Source: Synechococcus sp. CC9616 (lineage in GTDB: Bacteria > Cyanobacteriota > Cyanobacteriia > PCC-6307 > Cyanobiaceae). From it: 64,000 bases of DNA. The stretch's first letter is position 1. Each line of letters starts with the position of its first letter. The stretch spans positions 1,607,769 to 1,671,768 of the forward strand of contig NZ_KI911558.1 of assembly GCF_000515235.1 (NCBI RefSeq), read 5' to 3'. The notes below the pieces were generated by a model, which worked only from the letters and a program-made list of their open reading frames with translations, ran no database searches and was not told where the DNA came from. Shown in pieces: positions 36,157 to 49,840 of this stretch. The position numbers and the translations under genes were made by a program.

Positions 36157-36485
36157 GCAGTGATGTCGATCGTGACCTCACTGGCAGGGACTGAACGGCT
36201 TGCCTGCGCTCCTGCATCAGCCCCAGATGCAGCTGTCTGAAGTGACGCACCACACACTCCACAGTGGGACGACTGGCCAAGCGAGGTGGAGCCGCAAGCA
36301 GGACAGGTGACCAGGCGTGATCGCAGGATCTTCCAGCCAATCCAACCCACGCCTGTGAGCACAAGAGGCAGAGCAATCAACACAAGAACCACTCCTCCCG
36401 CCAGATCAAGGAGGACACGACCGGCTGCAGTCGGCAACAAGAGGAGCAATAAAAGCAGCCAGAGCAGCGCGGGTGGTCGATTCAT
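36132..36485 (-). CDS. Membrane protein with a zinc-ribbon domain
   Basis: 117 aa. Two N-terminal hydrophobic helices (LLWLLLLLLLLPTAAG and VVLVLIALPLVLTGVGWIGW), then a zinc ribbon with Cys pairs CPACGSTSL ... HCGVCGASL, then an acidic/Ser tail. The knuckle spacing CxxC-x10-CxxC supports metal binding. Possibly a quality-control or assembly membrane factor; no function is known. 3' overlap with the DUF2834 gene. Confidence 0.6.
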   Translation of the reverse strand: MNRPPALLWLLLLLLLLPTAAGRVLLDLAGGVVLVLIALPLVLTGVGWIGWKILRSRLVTCPACGSTSLGQSSHCGVCGASLQTAASGADAGAQASRSVPASEVTIDITAQDAESES

Positions 36486-36529
36486 CGACGAATTAATTCA
36501 CAGACATCATCAATGGTTTGTCGATGGAA

Positions 36530-37480
36530 TCAAGCCTGCACAAGGTTCGGCTCTCCGCGACGGATCTCTTTTAAGCGGGAACTCACTGTTTCAACACTGA
36601 CGCATTGACCGAAATAAAGAATGATCCCAACCATCCAGATCCACAGTGTTAAGACAAGAACACCACCAATCACTCCATAAGCCTGAAAGCGACTCCCTAA
36701 AGAAACAATACTAAGACTCAAAATAAGATTGAGAACAGATAATGCATACCCGATCAGTACGGAGCCTGGAATCAAAGAGCGCCAGGGAATCTTCTGTCTT
36801 AACAGAACTCTTTGAAGCAGAAAAGCAAGGACAGAAAGCCATAAACCAGCGATCACAAGTGACCCAAATGTGAACATATGCTGGTGATCGAACAGTCTCG
36901 ACAATGACGGCATCAGCATTCGGAACCACTCCAGGATTTCAATGGGCAGACGACTAATGCCGACAATGACCTGCTCAACAACAATCAGGACTGCAACAAT
37001 CAAAACCACCAGGAATGCCTCTGCTCTGGCTCGGATGAAGTCAAAAATCTGCCGTTCCATTCCTTCCTCGGCCCGAGGCGGAATAACGTCATTCCATAAA
37101 CGATCAGCACCTCGCTGCAAAGTGAGATAAACGTTGCTTGCCGTCACCAACAAAACAATAATTCCCAGCAAACCGGCGCCAACTCCTTGAGCCACCAAGC
37201 CCAATAATGTTGACTCCACTAATTTGACAACTGACGGTGGCAGCAGAGGAGCGATCCCTGCAATCACTTCTTCCACACCTGAAGATTTGCCATACATCCT
37301 GGCCGCTACACCAAGGGCAATTAATAAGAGTGGAAAGATGGATTGGAGTGTGTAGTAGGCAAACGCCGCGCTCAAGTCAACACAGCCGAACGTGTCCCAA
37401 CGCCTGTATGCATGCCATAACAGCAACAGCATTTTTCGAGTCGAGCGCTGTCTGCGATGCACACGTGTACAGCCAATCAC
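36530..37480 (-). CDS. YihY/BrkB family inner-membrane protein
   Basis: 316 aa. Contains the YihY/BrkB pattern: ALLLLWHAYRRWDTFGCVDLSAAFAYYTLQ-type N-terminus, where the helix carries LSAAFAYYTLQSIFPLLLIA, and several further helices including AYGVIGGVLVLTLWIWMVGI near the C-terminus. Once annotated as ribonuclease BN, now viewed as a membrane protein of unknown transport or permeability function. It lies next to the rRNA terminator, transcribed in the same direction as the rRNA operon but separated by that terminator. Confidence 0.85.
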   Translation of the reverse strand: MIGCTRVHRRQRSTRKMLLLLWHAYRRWDTFGCVDLSAAFAYYTLQSIFPLLLIALGVAARMYGKSSGVEEVIAGIAPLLPPSVVKLVESTLLGLVAQGVGAGLLGIIVLLVTASNVYLTLQRGADRLWNDVIPPRAEEGMERQIFDFIRARAEAFLVVLIVAVLIVVEQVIVGISRLPIEILEWFRMLMPSLSRLFDHQHMFTFGSLVIAGLWLSVLAFLLQRVLLRQKIPWRSLIPGSVLIGYALSVLNLILSLSIVSLGSRFQAYGVIGGVLVLTLWIWMVGIILYFGQCVSVETVSSRLKEIRRGEPNLVQA

Positions 37481-37516
37481 ATCAGATTACATGGATGAAA
37501 GACATCACAAAGGCAC

Positions 37517-37552
37517 AAAAAAAGCCACTCCCAACAAGGAGTGGCTTTTTTT
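37517..37552 (-). terminator. Terminator of the rRNA operon (symmetrical)
   Basis: Perfect 8-bp stem GCCACTCC / GGAGTGGC with a six-base loop. It is flanked by A7 and T7, so it works in both orientations. It lies 12 bp beyond the 3' end of the 5S gene. Confidence 0.9.
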
Positions 37553-37564
37553 AGAATGTTTTAC

Positions 37565-37680
37565 CTGGCATCGAGCTATTTTCTCAGGGGGCTACCCCCC
37601 AAATATCGTCGCCGCAGATGCGTTTCACAGCCGAGTTCGGGATGGATCGGAGTGGTTCCACACCGCCATGGACACCAGGA
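37565..37680 (-). rRNA. rrf: 5S ribosomal RNA
   Basis: The minus strand reads TCCTGGTGTCCATGGCGGTG ... CCCGAACTCGGCTGTGAAAC ... ending GATGCCAG, the conserved ends and loop of bacterial 5S rRNA. Boundaries are good to a few bases. About 100 bp after the 23S gene in a single rRNA operon. Confidence 0.9.
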
Positions 37681-37782
37681 TAGAAACATTCTCAGAGATT
37701 GAACCCTGAGAACTGCATAGGATCTTCAGCAAAGCTGAGCGTCTGAATCAACAAAGTCTTTCAGGCAAGAACCAAAGAAGTT

Positions 37783-40646
<2,864 letters not shown>

Positions 40647-41059
40647 AAATAATCTCTAAAATGCTTACTGTTGTTGAGACAGATTTTCAAGTTTTCAAAT
40701 AGAAAACAAGATCAAACTCATAATCGCTCGACACGATTAGAAGAACATTTCAGAGTCTCGGCTCTTGCTCAAAAGAATTTTCATTATTCTGGAATTTGAG
40801 ATCCTAAGACCTCAAAACCAAAACAATGCATCCATGAGATGCTTTGTTTTTCCAGACTTCACCTATGCAGTTGTCAAGGTTCTGCCAGACTTCAAACTGA
40901 TTGCTCAGTTCGAGCCCAGCATCTTATCAACCAAATTCAAAGCTTTCGCTTTTAAACTTGGAATGACAGGAAGCTGGGGTCATCCAGCGGACACATCTAA
41001 ATCACATACCAATCGAGCTCGACTCCAATAAATTGGAGACGGGGATAAAGTTCGGTCAG
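40647..41059 (-). other. Spacer between tRNA-Ala and 23S rRNA
   Basis: 413 bp, AT-rich, transcribed as part of the rRNA precursor. Likely holds processing stems and antitermination signals, but I cannot delimit them by eye. No ORF is credible here. Confidence 0.6.
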
Positions 41060-41132
41060 TGGAGGTTAGGAGACTCGAACTCCTGACATCCTGCTTGCAA
41101 AGCAGGCGCTCTACCAACTGAGCTAAACCCCC
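41060..41132 (-). tRNA. tRNA-Ala (anticodon TGC)
   Basis: 73 nt on the minus strand from GGGGGTTTAGCTCAGTTGGT to ...GTCTCCTAACCTCCA. Anticodon loop CTTTGCAAG gives TGC. D-loop AGCTCAGTTGGTAGAGC and T-loop GTTCGAGTC are canonical. CCA is not fully encoded beyond the discriminator. Standard position in the 16S-23S spacer. Confidence 0.95.
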
Positions 41133-41141
41133 AACACCGAA

Positions 41142-41215
<74 letters not shown>

Positions 41216-41396
41216 AGGAGTCTCATCCCTTTTGGGGTGTGACCTAGACAAAGTTTAGGAACTGAAAATCTCCATCAGTTACGGCACATTGCTGCACCAT
41301 CTTGATATCAAATCTGAGGTACCGATCGACCTAAGGTGACAGGATTTCGGCCTAAGAATAAAATACTCAGGCATCAAAATCGTTGTTTGTCTCCCT

Positions 41397-42883
<1,487 letters not shown>

Positions 42884-43555
42884 GATCATTTCCTTTTAGA
42901 CGCTTTCACGTCCTCAAAATGATTTGCGTCACCCATTGCTCAGTATCTACTGGCAACAGTTGAGGCCTCCTTTTAGCTGACACAAAAAGGGTTCTTAAGA
43001 GTGCATCTCTAGATTTCTCTGTCAATGACTTTCCGGGATCTCAGATCCGGTTGTTGCTCCACAATTCGCACACCGACAACAAGAAGGCTCGTGAAAACCC
43101 TCTCGTTGCAGCGAATTGCTTCATCGCAACGAAATTTTTTGACGGGACCTCACACCTTCATCGCTTTTACATTCAATTCTCAAGAAATCATCAGAGATGA
43201 TTTCTGAAATCGAACGCGATGAAAGCGTCAGTTCCTAAACTTTTCAATTGTCCAGGTTCGATCATCAACACTCCGTTGCCGGAGAGAGCTGATCAACGCG
43301 GCCTCTGACGACCGCTTTTGAAACTTACAACACCGTGGGATTGCCTCCCGCTGGTTTGTAAGCGTGGCCGACTCGCGACCACCTCAGAAACCTACAACAC
43401 CGTGGGATCGCTCCCGATGGGTTGAAGGCCCGTCAGAACGTCGGCCTGCAAGGCCTGGTTCAGACGTCTGCGGGCAGGTCTTTCAACTTGCGCGCAGAAG
43501 AAGATCATAACACCCCTTCAGCCATCGATGCAACCCCACGGTTCAAACAGCTGGA
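42884..43555 (-). promoter_or_regulatory. Upstream region and leader of the rRNA operon
   Basis: 672 bp without a credible gene. The minus strand carries TTGACA at 43020-43025, about 140 bp before 16S; it could be the -35 of an rRNA promoter, but a good -10 at normal spacing is not obvious. Further upstream are inverted repeats (around 43117-43140, TTGCGATGAAGCAATTCGCTGCAA-like halves) and the tandem repeat listed separately. The distal part may belong to the 3' region of other transcripts. Confidence 0.4.
43303..43421. repeat. Imperfect tandem repeat (~66 bp unit) upstream of the rRNA operon
   Basis: Two copies share GAAAC.TACAACACCGTGGG followed by a small GC stem (GGGAttgccTCCC and GGGAtcgcTCCC) and a G-rich end. 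The core blocks lie at 43319-43354 and 43386-43421. A weaker third element with AACAC plus a CTCCGttgcCGGAG hairpin lies at 43267-43284, one period further. The stems are conserved while the loops change, suggesting RNA or DNA structure. Confidence 0.55.
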
Positions 43556-44362
43556 TCAGCCTTGCAACAACGCCTCTCCCCAAGGGATCAGACGCTCGAG
43601 ATGCTCTTGGGAAGCCGCAGCCAGCATGGGAAAACCGCACTCCGATAGGTCCTCACCGGAGGAGAAACCGGAGGGGTCTTGAGTTGCCAGCCACTGGATC
43701 GGGCATTGCAATTGCTCCAAGACCAGCCAGGCAGCTGCCAGATCCCAGATTTTCGGTGTGGCTTCCAGAGCAGCCACGGTTTGGCCCATGGCAACACTCA
43801 GAAGATTGAGGCTGGCCACACCCAAGAGCCGGATCTTTCCAGGGAACGGACGGTCTGGACGACGTTGCAACACGCGTATCGAGCGACTGCACAGAGATAC
43901 ACAGGAGCTGGTGGCTATCGAACGCGTCGCAACCGACAACGCCTTTCCGTTCCTCCAAACCCCTTCACCCCGGATCGCGACGATCCGCTGGCGAAGTGCC
44001 GGTACGTCTAAAAACGCCTGAACAGGGAGTCCATCGACGAAACGCGCCACCGAAATCGCCCAGTAAGGAATTCCGGCAGCAAAATTTGTCGTGCCGTCCA
44101 GGGGGTCAACCACCCAGTAGGCCTCTGAATCAGGGACCACCTGGGACCCTTCCTCACTCAGAACGCCCTCGCCTTGGGTGATGGCCTGCAAGCCCTCAAC
44201 CAAGGTGGTGTCGCTCCAGCGATCACAGGCAGTGATCAAGGTTCCATCAGGTTTCACATCGGAAACGATGTGACCAAAATCGCTCCGCTGCCGGGTTGCC
44301 ACACGATCCAGAAGAGTGCTGATCGCCCTGAGCTGATCTGCCGAAAGGCTTTGGTTCACCAA
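43556..44362 (-). CDS. Inositol monophosphatase family phosphatase
   Basis: 268 aa. Mg-dependent, Li-sensitive phosphatase fold. Motif 1 WVVDPLDGTTNFAAG near residue 88, preceded by GVLSEEGS that supplies a metal ligand Glu, and motif 2 IWDLAAAWLVLEQ near 215. Substrate may be myo-inositol-1-phosphate, histidinol phosphate, or another sugar phosphate; family members are hard to separate by eye. Last gene of the uppP-TIGR03279-tolC run; its start overlaps the tolC-like stop by 7 bp. Confidence 0.88.
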   Translation of the reverse strand: MVNQSLSADQLRAISTLLDRVATRQRSDFGHIVSDVKPDGTLITACDRWSDTTLVEGLQAITQGEGVLSEEGSQVVPDSEAYWVVDPLDGTTNFAAGIPYWAISVARFVDGLPVQAFLDVPALRQRIVAIRGEGVWRNGKALSVATRSIATSSCVSLCSRSIRVLQRRPDRPFPGKIRLLGVASLNLLSVAMGQTVAALEATPKIWDLAAAWLVLEQLQCPIQWLATQDPSGFSSGEDLSECGFPMLAAASQEHLERLIPWGEALLQG

Positions 44363-46140
44363 AGCGGTTGGACAGAAATGCCGATCGCATCATTCGAAGC
44401 TGCACCTGAGTCAGCAACCGCAGGGCAAACAGCCGGTAGAGCCGTGGGTTCAATGGGGATGTCGGACGTTTCCGTTGCAGGCTTTTCAGCGGGTAAATCA
44501 ACTGTCCCGCAGGTGACAAGGGCATCCAGGCCGGTCCTTCGACGCAACTGAGCCAGGGAGGTGTTGTAGTCACGAATGGCTTCGGTGTACTGCAACTCAG
44601 CTCTTGTGAGGTCCTGCTGGTTGTTGATGACCTCACGCTGGGTGCTCACTCCAGCCTGAACTCGAAGCAGGGACAAGCGAAGGGATTCACGAGCCGTCAA
44701 CACCCGACTGGAGGTGGTTTGGATGTCCTGAATCGCTTTTCGGAGGTTATAGAAGCTCTCTTCGACCTCAAGGCGAATGGAATCTCTCTGAGCCGCGAAG
44801 TTGTATGTGCTTTCCTCAGCAGCCTGTTTGGAGGCTCGGTAGTTCGCCTGGGCGCGGCCACCGTCGTACAGGTTCCATCTCAGCTGCAGTGAGGTGGCGT
44901 TGCTGACGTTCCACTGGTAGTCGTCCATATCGACTGCACCCCAGGACTCCTGAGCACTCTCTCCCTGACTACGGCCTGTGTTCCAGTTGTTGACGAAGCT
45001 CAGCACCGGCTGAATCGCCGCTAAGGACGCATTGGCACGACTGTTGTTGATCGAAATATCGAGAATCAATTGGTCGAGTTCTTCTCGATAGTTGTAAGCC
45101 GCGATGATGCTCTCCTGCAGCGACGGCTCCCAGAGGCCCAGGGGTTTCGGCGGCGTTGCAGCCGTGGGGGTGATGTCCTGAGGCAGATCAAGCAACTGGG
45201 CAATCCTGCGCCGTGAAATGTCCTGGAAGGCCAGGGCATCCGTGAGAACTTTGCGGTCCTGGGCCAGCTGCGTCTCGGCTTCGAGCACATCCAGCTTGGT
45301 GTTCACTCCGGCGTTGTAACGGGCCCGTGCATCGCGAAGACTGAGCAATGAGGCTCGAACTGAGGCCTGGCCGACACGAACTCTTTCATCAGACGCCTGG
45401 AGCGTGAAATAACTGGTGGATGCATCGAGCCTCAGGTCTCGCAGGGCAATCAGATAGGCGTCGCGAGCCCGTTCAAACTGATCACGGGCAGCAGATATCT
45501 GTGGGACTCGGGAGGGATTGATGATGTCCCAGTTGATCGAAACACCGAAATTAGCCTTCCATTCCCGTGTGTAGAACTCATATTGACCCTGGCGGTCAAT
45601 GGTGCGTGACCCTTCAGAATTCGTGGGATCGGGAATCGTGACCGAGCGGCTTCTGAATTCAGGATTTCGGTAGGTGTAGTTCTTGAAATACTCAGGTAAA
45701 GCGTTAGCTGAGAGATTCACGCTTGGATACCAGGCAGAAATCGCTGCTCTCAGCTGCGATTTGGACTGATCGACCCGACTGGCTGCCGCCTTGAGTGTGG
45801 GGCTGTTGACCTCCAAGATCTGGAGGGATTGCTCCAGAGTGATCGGACGCAGTTCACGGATCCGTACCTGCTCTGGACGGTCGGGCAAAGCCAGGCTTGG
45901 CGGGGACCCGAGGTCATTGCTCTCCGCTGGCAGGTCAGTCGCTGCAGGGGGAAGGGCTGATGGATCCGCCTTCGGACGCGGACCCTTCTGCTCGATAGCG
46001 TTCGGCAGGGTGCTCTGGTCGATCAAGGAGCTGTTGTCGCTCCCAGCCACCTCTTGGCTCGACTCTTGACTCAGAGCCGGAAGCCCGCCAGTCGCCAGTA
46101 CGCCTGCAACTAAACAGGAGGCTGCTGTGAGGCGGCGCAC
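44356..46140 (-). CDS. TolC-family outer membrane efflux protein
   Basis: 594 aa. Signal peptide MRRLTAASCLVAGVLATGG...ALS, then a ~70-residue polar linker. Two outer-membrane efflux repeats follow: long helices (ASRVDQSKSQLRAAISAWYP, RVRVGQASVRASLLSLRDAR) and beta segments (LSANALPEYFKNYTYRNPEF). A Pro/Ala-rich tail ends it. It forms a trimeric channel-tunnel for type I secretion or RND efflux. It could serve the pump at 6.8-11.4 kb and the export of RTX proteins (inference). 24 bp downstream of the TIGR03279 gene. Confidence 0.9.
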   Translation of the reverse strand: MRRLTAASCLVAGVLATGGLPALSQESSQEVAGSDNSSLIDQSTLPNAIEQKGPRPKADPSALPPAATDLPAESNDLGSPPSLALPDRPEQVRIRELRPITLEQSLQILEVNSPTLKAAASRVDQSKSQLRAAISAWYPSVNLSANALPEYFKNYTYRNPEFRSRSVTIPDPTNSEGSRTIDRQGQYEFYTREWKANFGVSINWDIINPSRVPQISAARDQFERARDAYLIALRDLRLDASTSYFTLQASDERVRVGQASVRASLLSLRDARARYNAGVNTKLDVLEAETQLAQDRKVLTDALAFQDISRRRIAQLLDLPQDITPTAATPPKPLGLWEPSLQESIIAAYNYREELDQLILDISINNSRANASLAAIQPVLSFVNNWNTGRSQGESAQESWGAVDMDDYQWNVSNATSLQLRWNLYDGGRAQANYRASKQAAEESTYNFAAQRDSIRLEVEESFYNLRKAIQDIQTTSSRVLTARESLRLSLLRVQAGVSTQREVINNQQDLTRAELQYTEAIRDYNTSLAQLRRRTGLDALVTCGTVDLPAEKPATETSDIPIEPTALPAVCPAVADSGAASNDAIGISVQPLW

Positions 46141-46164
46141 GGCATAAGAAAAACTTGCCGGAGC

Positions 46165-47532
46165 TTAGGGACTTTTTCCTATTGGATTCAGGACCGAGGC
46201 CACGATGTCAGCCGCCCCACTCACAACACGGATTGGAACAGGGAGGACTTCCTCCAACTGCGTCAGCGTCATGTCGTCGAGGAAGACGGGTTGCCCCTGC
46301 CGCAACATCACCGAGGGCAGCAGCAGTTCATCACCAAGATCCTCTTCCGAGAGCCCATCGATCAGATCCTGACCCGTCAAAAGACCCGTCACCACCTGGT
46401 CCTGCCCCCAGTAAGGGCTTGGCAATCCGATCAATCGCAGACGAACGCCATCAACGCCATTGAGGCGATCCAGCACTGGCTGCAGTGCCGACGCCACAAT
46501 CCTGCCCACCACCCAACTGCAGGAGCGTGGCTGATCCAGGCGTTGTGGAAGCACCGCCGTGGCCTGATCCAACGACTCCAAAAAAGCACGGATGCTGCCG
46601 ACACCGTTTTCCTGCTGGGGAAGATCCTCGTACTCCGGACGTGGAGGAAGTGGTTGTCCTGCAATCAGATACCACTCATCAGACAACCAGGCAAAACGCG
46701 TGCCGAGATCGGCCTGGAATGTCGCCTGCAGACGCTCCACCCGGGCAATCACGTCCCGCGCACATGCAGGGCTGACGGGGATAAGACCATCATCAGCAGG
46801 ACGAAAGCGCGTTAACCCCACCGGCACAACAGCTGCCGAGAGCACCGCCGGCCAGTCCCCGCTCGCGAAGCGCGACAGATCGGTGAGGGTTTGCTCGAGG
46901 GCAACACCGTCATTGATTCCAGGACAGACCACAACCTGCGCATGGATCTGCAGATCACGTTCTGCGAACCAACTCAGTTGATCGAGCAGCCGTGCCGCCC
47001 GCGGGTTCTCAAGCAGCCGTGCCCGCAACGTGGGCTCGGTGGCATGCACAGATACGTACAGCGGCGAAAGCCTCTGGGATTCAATCCGTGCCCAGTCGCT
47101 GTCATTCAGGTTGGTGAGCGTCAGGTAGGAGCCATAGAGAAAACTGAGCCGGTAATCGTCGTCCTTCAGATACAGGCTGTCCCGCCGTCCGGGAGGCTGT
47201 TGATCAATGAAACAAAAAGGGCAGTGGTTGTTGCACTGCCGCAAACCGTCAAATAACGCTTCGGTGAAGCCCAGGCCGAGGCCGTCATCGGCGTCTTTCT
47301 CGAGATCCACCTCATGCAGTTCTCCCCGGGCATCGCGAACCTCGAGACGCAGCTCCTCATCCACACAGAGGTAGCGGTAATCGATGAGATCCCGAGGGCG
47401 GATGCCATTGATGCTCAGAAGCTGGTCGCCGGGTTCAAAACCGAGCTCCTCTCCGATGGATCCCGGTTCCACGGAATCCACCACTGCCGGCTGGGGCTGA
47501 CGCGCAGCGCGGTTGGGATCGAGTGCCGACAT
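46165..47532 (-). CDS. TIGR03279-type radical SAM protein with PDZ-like N-terminus (DUF512)
   Basis: 455 aa from the ATG at 47532; a start 10 codons upstream is possible. N-terminal PDZ-like region (VVDSVEPGSIGEELGFEPGD). The radical SAM-like cluster motif is CNNHCPFCFIDQQP (CxxxCxxC). The DUF512 C-terminal part contains CSWVVGRIVAS. Cyanobacterial members are conserved but of unknown reaction. It lies between uppP and the TolC gene on the same strand. Confidence 0.85.
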   Translation of the reverse strand: MSALDPNRAARQPQPAVVDSVEPGSIGEELGFEPGDQLLSINGIRPRDLIDYRYLCVDEELRLEVRDARGELHEVDLEKDADDGLGLGFTEALFDGLRQCNNHCPFCFIDQQPPGRRDSLYLKDDDYRLSFLYGSYLTLTNLNDSDWARIESQRLSPLYVSVHATEPTLRARLLENPRAARLLDQLSWFAERDLQIHAQVVVCPGINDGVALEQTLTDLSRFASGDWPAVLSAAVVPVGLTRFRPADDGLIPVSPACARDVIARVERLQATFQADLGTRFAWLSDEWYLIAGQPLPPRPEYEDLPQQENGVGSIRAFLESLDQATAVLPQRLDQPRSCSWVVGRIVASALQPVLDRLNGVDGVRLRLIGLPSPYWGQDQVVTGLLTGQDLIDGLSEEDLGDELLLPSVMLRQGQPVFLDDMTLTQLEEVLPVPIRVVSGAADIVASVLNPIGKSP

Positions 47533-47583
47533 CGCGACACCGGCAGATGGCTCATTCCACAAGGCAGAGACAGGTGCTTTTCT

Positions 47584-48447
47584 TCAGTTTGCGCCGGATG
47601 TGAACCACCAGGCCAGTAGGACGACCCCGAAGAGCAAGCGGTAGCCCACAAAAATCCAGGTGCTGTTGCGCTGCAGAAATTTCAACAGCCAATCGATGGC
47701 CAGCCACGACACCACCGCAGCGGACAGGATGCCAACGATCAGAGGGAGAGGACCCGCTGCTGCACTGGCGGCGAAAGCATCTTTGAGTTCCACGATTCCC
47801 GCAATCGTGATGGCGGGAATGCCTAATAAAAAGGAGAAGCGGGCCGCATCAGCACGTTGCCAGCCATCGAACAGGGATGCCGTGAGCGTGCTGCCGGAGC
47901 GGGATACCCCTGGAATCAAGGCCAGCACCTGGGCGATTCCCACCAACACTCCATCGCGGCCAGAGACGTCGGTGAGTTGTTTGATGCGCGATCCGAACTG
48001 CTCAGCCAAAGCCAGCAGAAGAGCCATCACAATCGACACCACCGCAATCGATGGCACGCTGCGCAATGGGGAGGATTCATATCCCTGGTCCCAGAACAAC
48101 TTGATGCCAAGGCCAACGACCAGGATTGGCACCGTGCCCAGAGCCATGGCGATTCCTAGGCGGGCATCTGGCTCGCGCCACTGTCCCTGCCGAAACGCCC
48201 GAGAAATCCCCTTGAGAACCTGAGCCAGATCGCTGCGGAAATAGGCAATCACCGCTGCGATGCTGCCCAGTTGAATCGCGGCCGTCACCGAGACACCAGG
48301 ATCTCCCCACCCCAGCATCACCGGCACAACTTTGAGATGGGCCGTGCTGCTGATCGGTAGAAATTCTGTAATTCCTTGAACGACACCCAGCACAAAATCC
48401 CGCCAGCAGGCCTCAAGCAACCCGAGAGGAGCAGTGGTGTCGGTCAT
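47584..48447 (-). CDS. uppP: Undecaprenyl-diphosphatase (UppP/BacA)
   Basis: 287 aa from the ATG at 48447; the longer open frame upstream is not conserved-looking. Integral membrane enzyme recycling the undecaprenyl carrier for peptidoglycan and surface polysaccharides. Hallmarks: VQGITEFLPISSTAHLKV near the N-terminus and ALIPGVSRSGSTLTASL near residue 180, both bearing catalytic residues, with ~8 helices between. First gene of the four-gene run to suhB-like. Confidence 0.93.
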   Translation of the reverse strand: MTDTTAPLGLLEACWRDFVLGVVQGITEFLPISSTAHLKVVPVMLGWGDPGVSVTAAIQLGSIAAVIAYFRSDLAQVLKGISRAFRQGQWREPDARLGIAMALGTVPILVVGLGIKLFWDQGYESSPLRSVPSIAVVSIVMALLLALAEQFGSRIKQLTDVSGRDGVLVGIAQVLALIPGVSRSGSTLTASLFDGWQRADAARFSFLLGIPAITIAGIVELKDAFAASAAAGPLPLIVGILSAAVVSWLAIDWLLKFLQRNSTWIFVGYRLLFGVVLLAWWFTSGAN

Positions 48448-48545
48448 GACGGTCTGGGTGGCCGGGCAGACGTTATGCCGAACACGGCTTTTGGAGATGT
48501 CTTCTAAGGTTCCGTGACTTTCTTCACATTGGACGGAGAAAAACG

Positions 48546-49259
48546 TTGATCGGCGGAACCTGGCAAACCACACTCCCCGATCGATCGCAGTCCCTGGCTG
48601 TCCCCCAAATCGCGGCGACACTGGTGACTCTGCCGGTTTTTCTGCAAGCACCCTGGGTTCGTCTTCACCCCTTCACAGCCACGCTGTTCACGATCGTGTT
48701 GCTGACAGCAGGGGTAAACCTGCAGCTGAACAGCCGCGGTCGGCGAGCCGAAATCGGTTCCCTGCTTGTTGGTTTCAGTGGTAGCTGGTTAGCGGGGTGC
48801 CTGTTCTGGGGATGGTTGCGTGCACACCCCTTGCTGCACTTACCGATTGAAGCCTTCGCACTGCCACTTGCCGTCACCGGACTGAACAGTCGCTGGAGGC
48901 TGGCCTGCGGCTTCTATCTCGCCTCCTTGCTGGGCACCGTCTGTACCGACTTGATGATGCTGGCCACCGGCGTGATGCCCTTCTGGCCTCAGGTGGTGAG
49001 TGCTCCGCTTCATGAAGCTGGCCTGCAGCTGCACGATGCGGCGATTCAACTGCTCAGGCCTCAATCACTGACCCTGCTAGCGACTGCAGCCACTGGGATT
49101 CTTATCACAGCCAGACTGTTACGCCAGCGTTCCCTGGAGGGGACTGCCGGCGACGACCTCCTTGGCATGGCAGCGGCGGTTCTGACCACGACGCTTTGGG
49201 TTGATGGCCTGTTCTTGGCCGCTGCTTTGCTGCAACCAGGGCTCAGTGGCCTGATCTGA
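48546..49259 (+). CDS. DUF3120 family membrane protein
   Basis: 237 aa, six to seven hydrophobic helices (for example IAATLVTLPVFLQAPWVRLH, LHLPIEAFALPLAVTGL, LACGFYLASLLGTVCTDLMM). Matches cyanobacterial DUF3120. Inferred inner membrane location; function unknown. TTG start at 48546, divergent from uppP. Followed by psbU on the same strand after ~115 bp. Confidence 0.8.
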   Translation: MIGGTWQTTLPDRSQSLAVPQIAATLVTLPVFLQAPWVRLHPFTATLFTIVLLTAGVNLQLNSRGRRAEIGSLLVGFSGSWLAGCLFWGWLRAHPLLHLPIEAFALPLAVTGLNSRWRLACGFYLASLLGTVCTDLMMLATGVMPFWPQVVSAPLHEAGLQLHDAAIQLLRPQSLTLLATAATGILITARLLRQRSLEGTAGDDLLGMAAAVLTTTLWVDGLFLAAALLQPGLSGLI

Positions 49260-49375
49260 GTGAAACGAACTGCAAAAGCTCCCGTGATTCAAAGAGAGCG
49301 AAGGGGTTTCGACTTGTAATGTTCCCGGACCGGCCTTGCCGGCAGACGCGTTCCGATCCCCGACGGAGAGTTGTG

Positions 49376-49783
49376 ATGAAGCGGCTTCTGAGCTGGCTCA
49401 CAGGTTTTGTATTGATGGCAGGCCTGCTTGCGGGCCTGATTCTGCCCGCGAGCGTTTCTGCAGACGATGACCTCGTCGGCAAATACTCCGGCAACGAAAT
49501 CCGCAATGTGGCGGATGACAAGATCGCCGAACGCGAAGGGAAGGTTGACCTGAACAATTCCTCGGTCCGCCGTTTCCAGCAATTCCCAGGCATGTACCCA
49601 ACCATGGCGGGCAAGATCGTGCTGGGAGGTCCCTACACCAGCGTGGACGAAGTGCTGGAACTCGATCTCAGCGAACGTCAGCGGGAACTTTTTGAGAAGT
49701 ACAGAGACAATTTCACGGTGACGCCTCCGTCAATCGCCCTGAACGAAGGAGACGACCGGATCAACGACGGTCAGTACCGCTGA
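49376..49783 (+). CDS. psbU: Photosystem II extrinsic 12 kDa protein PsbU
   Basis: 135 aa. Signal peptide MKRLLSWLTGFVLMAGLLAGL...VSA with lumenal mature protein. HhH-like body: KVDLNNSSVRRFQQFPGMYP, MAGKIVLGGPYTSVDEVLEL. Stabilises the oxygen-evolving complex at the PSII lumenal face. ATG at 49376 has a GGAGAG ribosome site just upstream; a GTG overlaps. Own terminator follows, so monocistronic. Confidence 0.95.
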   Translation: MKRLLSWLTGFVLMAGLLAGLILPASVSADDDLVGKYSGNEIRNVADDKIAEREGKVDLNNSSVRRFQQFPGMYPTMAGKIVLGGPYTSVDEVLELDLSERQRELFEKYRDNFTVTPPSIALNEGDDRINDGQYR

Positions 49784-49811
49784 TCAAAAACACGCCACAA
49801 TCAACGCACTG

Positions 49812-49837
49812 AACCGTCGGCTTTCCGGCGGTTTTTT
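49812..49837 (+). terminator. Rho-independent terminator after psbU
   Basis: Hairpin AACCGtCGGctttCCGgCGGTT at 49812-49833 followed by T6. It ends 3 bp before the GTG of nadB, so nadB must be transcribed from within or through it. Confidence 0.8.
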
Positions 49838-49840
49838 GTC

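Noticed and set aside
43319-43421. CRISPR array or insertion-sequence end
   Set aside because: Only two clear units, imperfect, with no unique spacers of equal size and no transposase.
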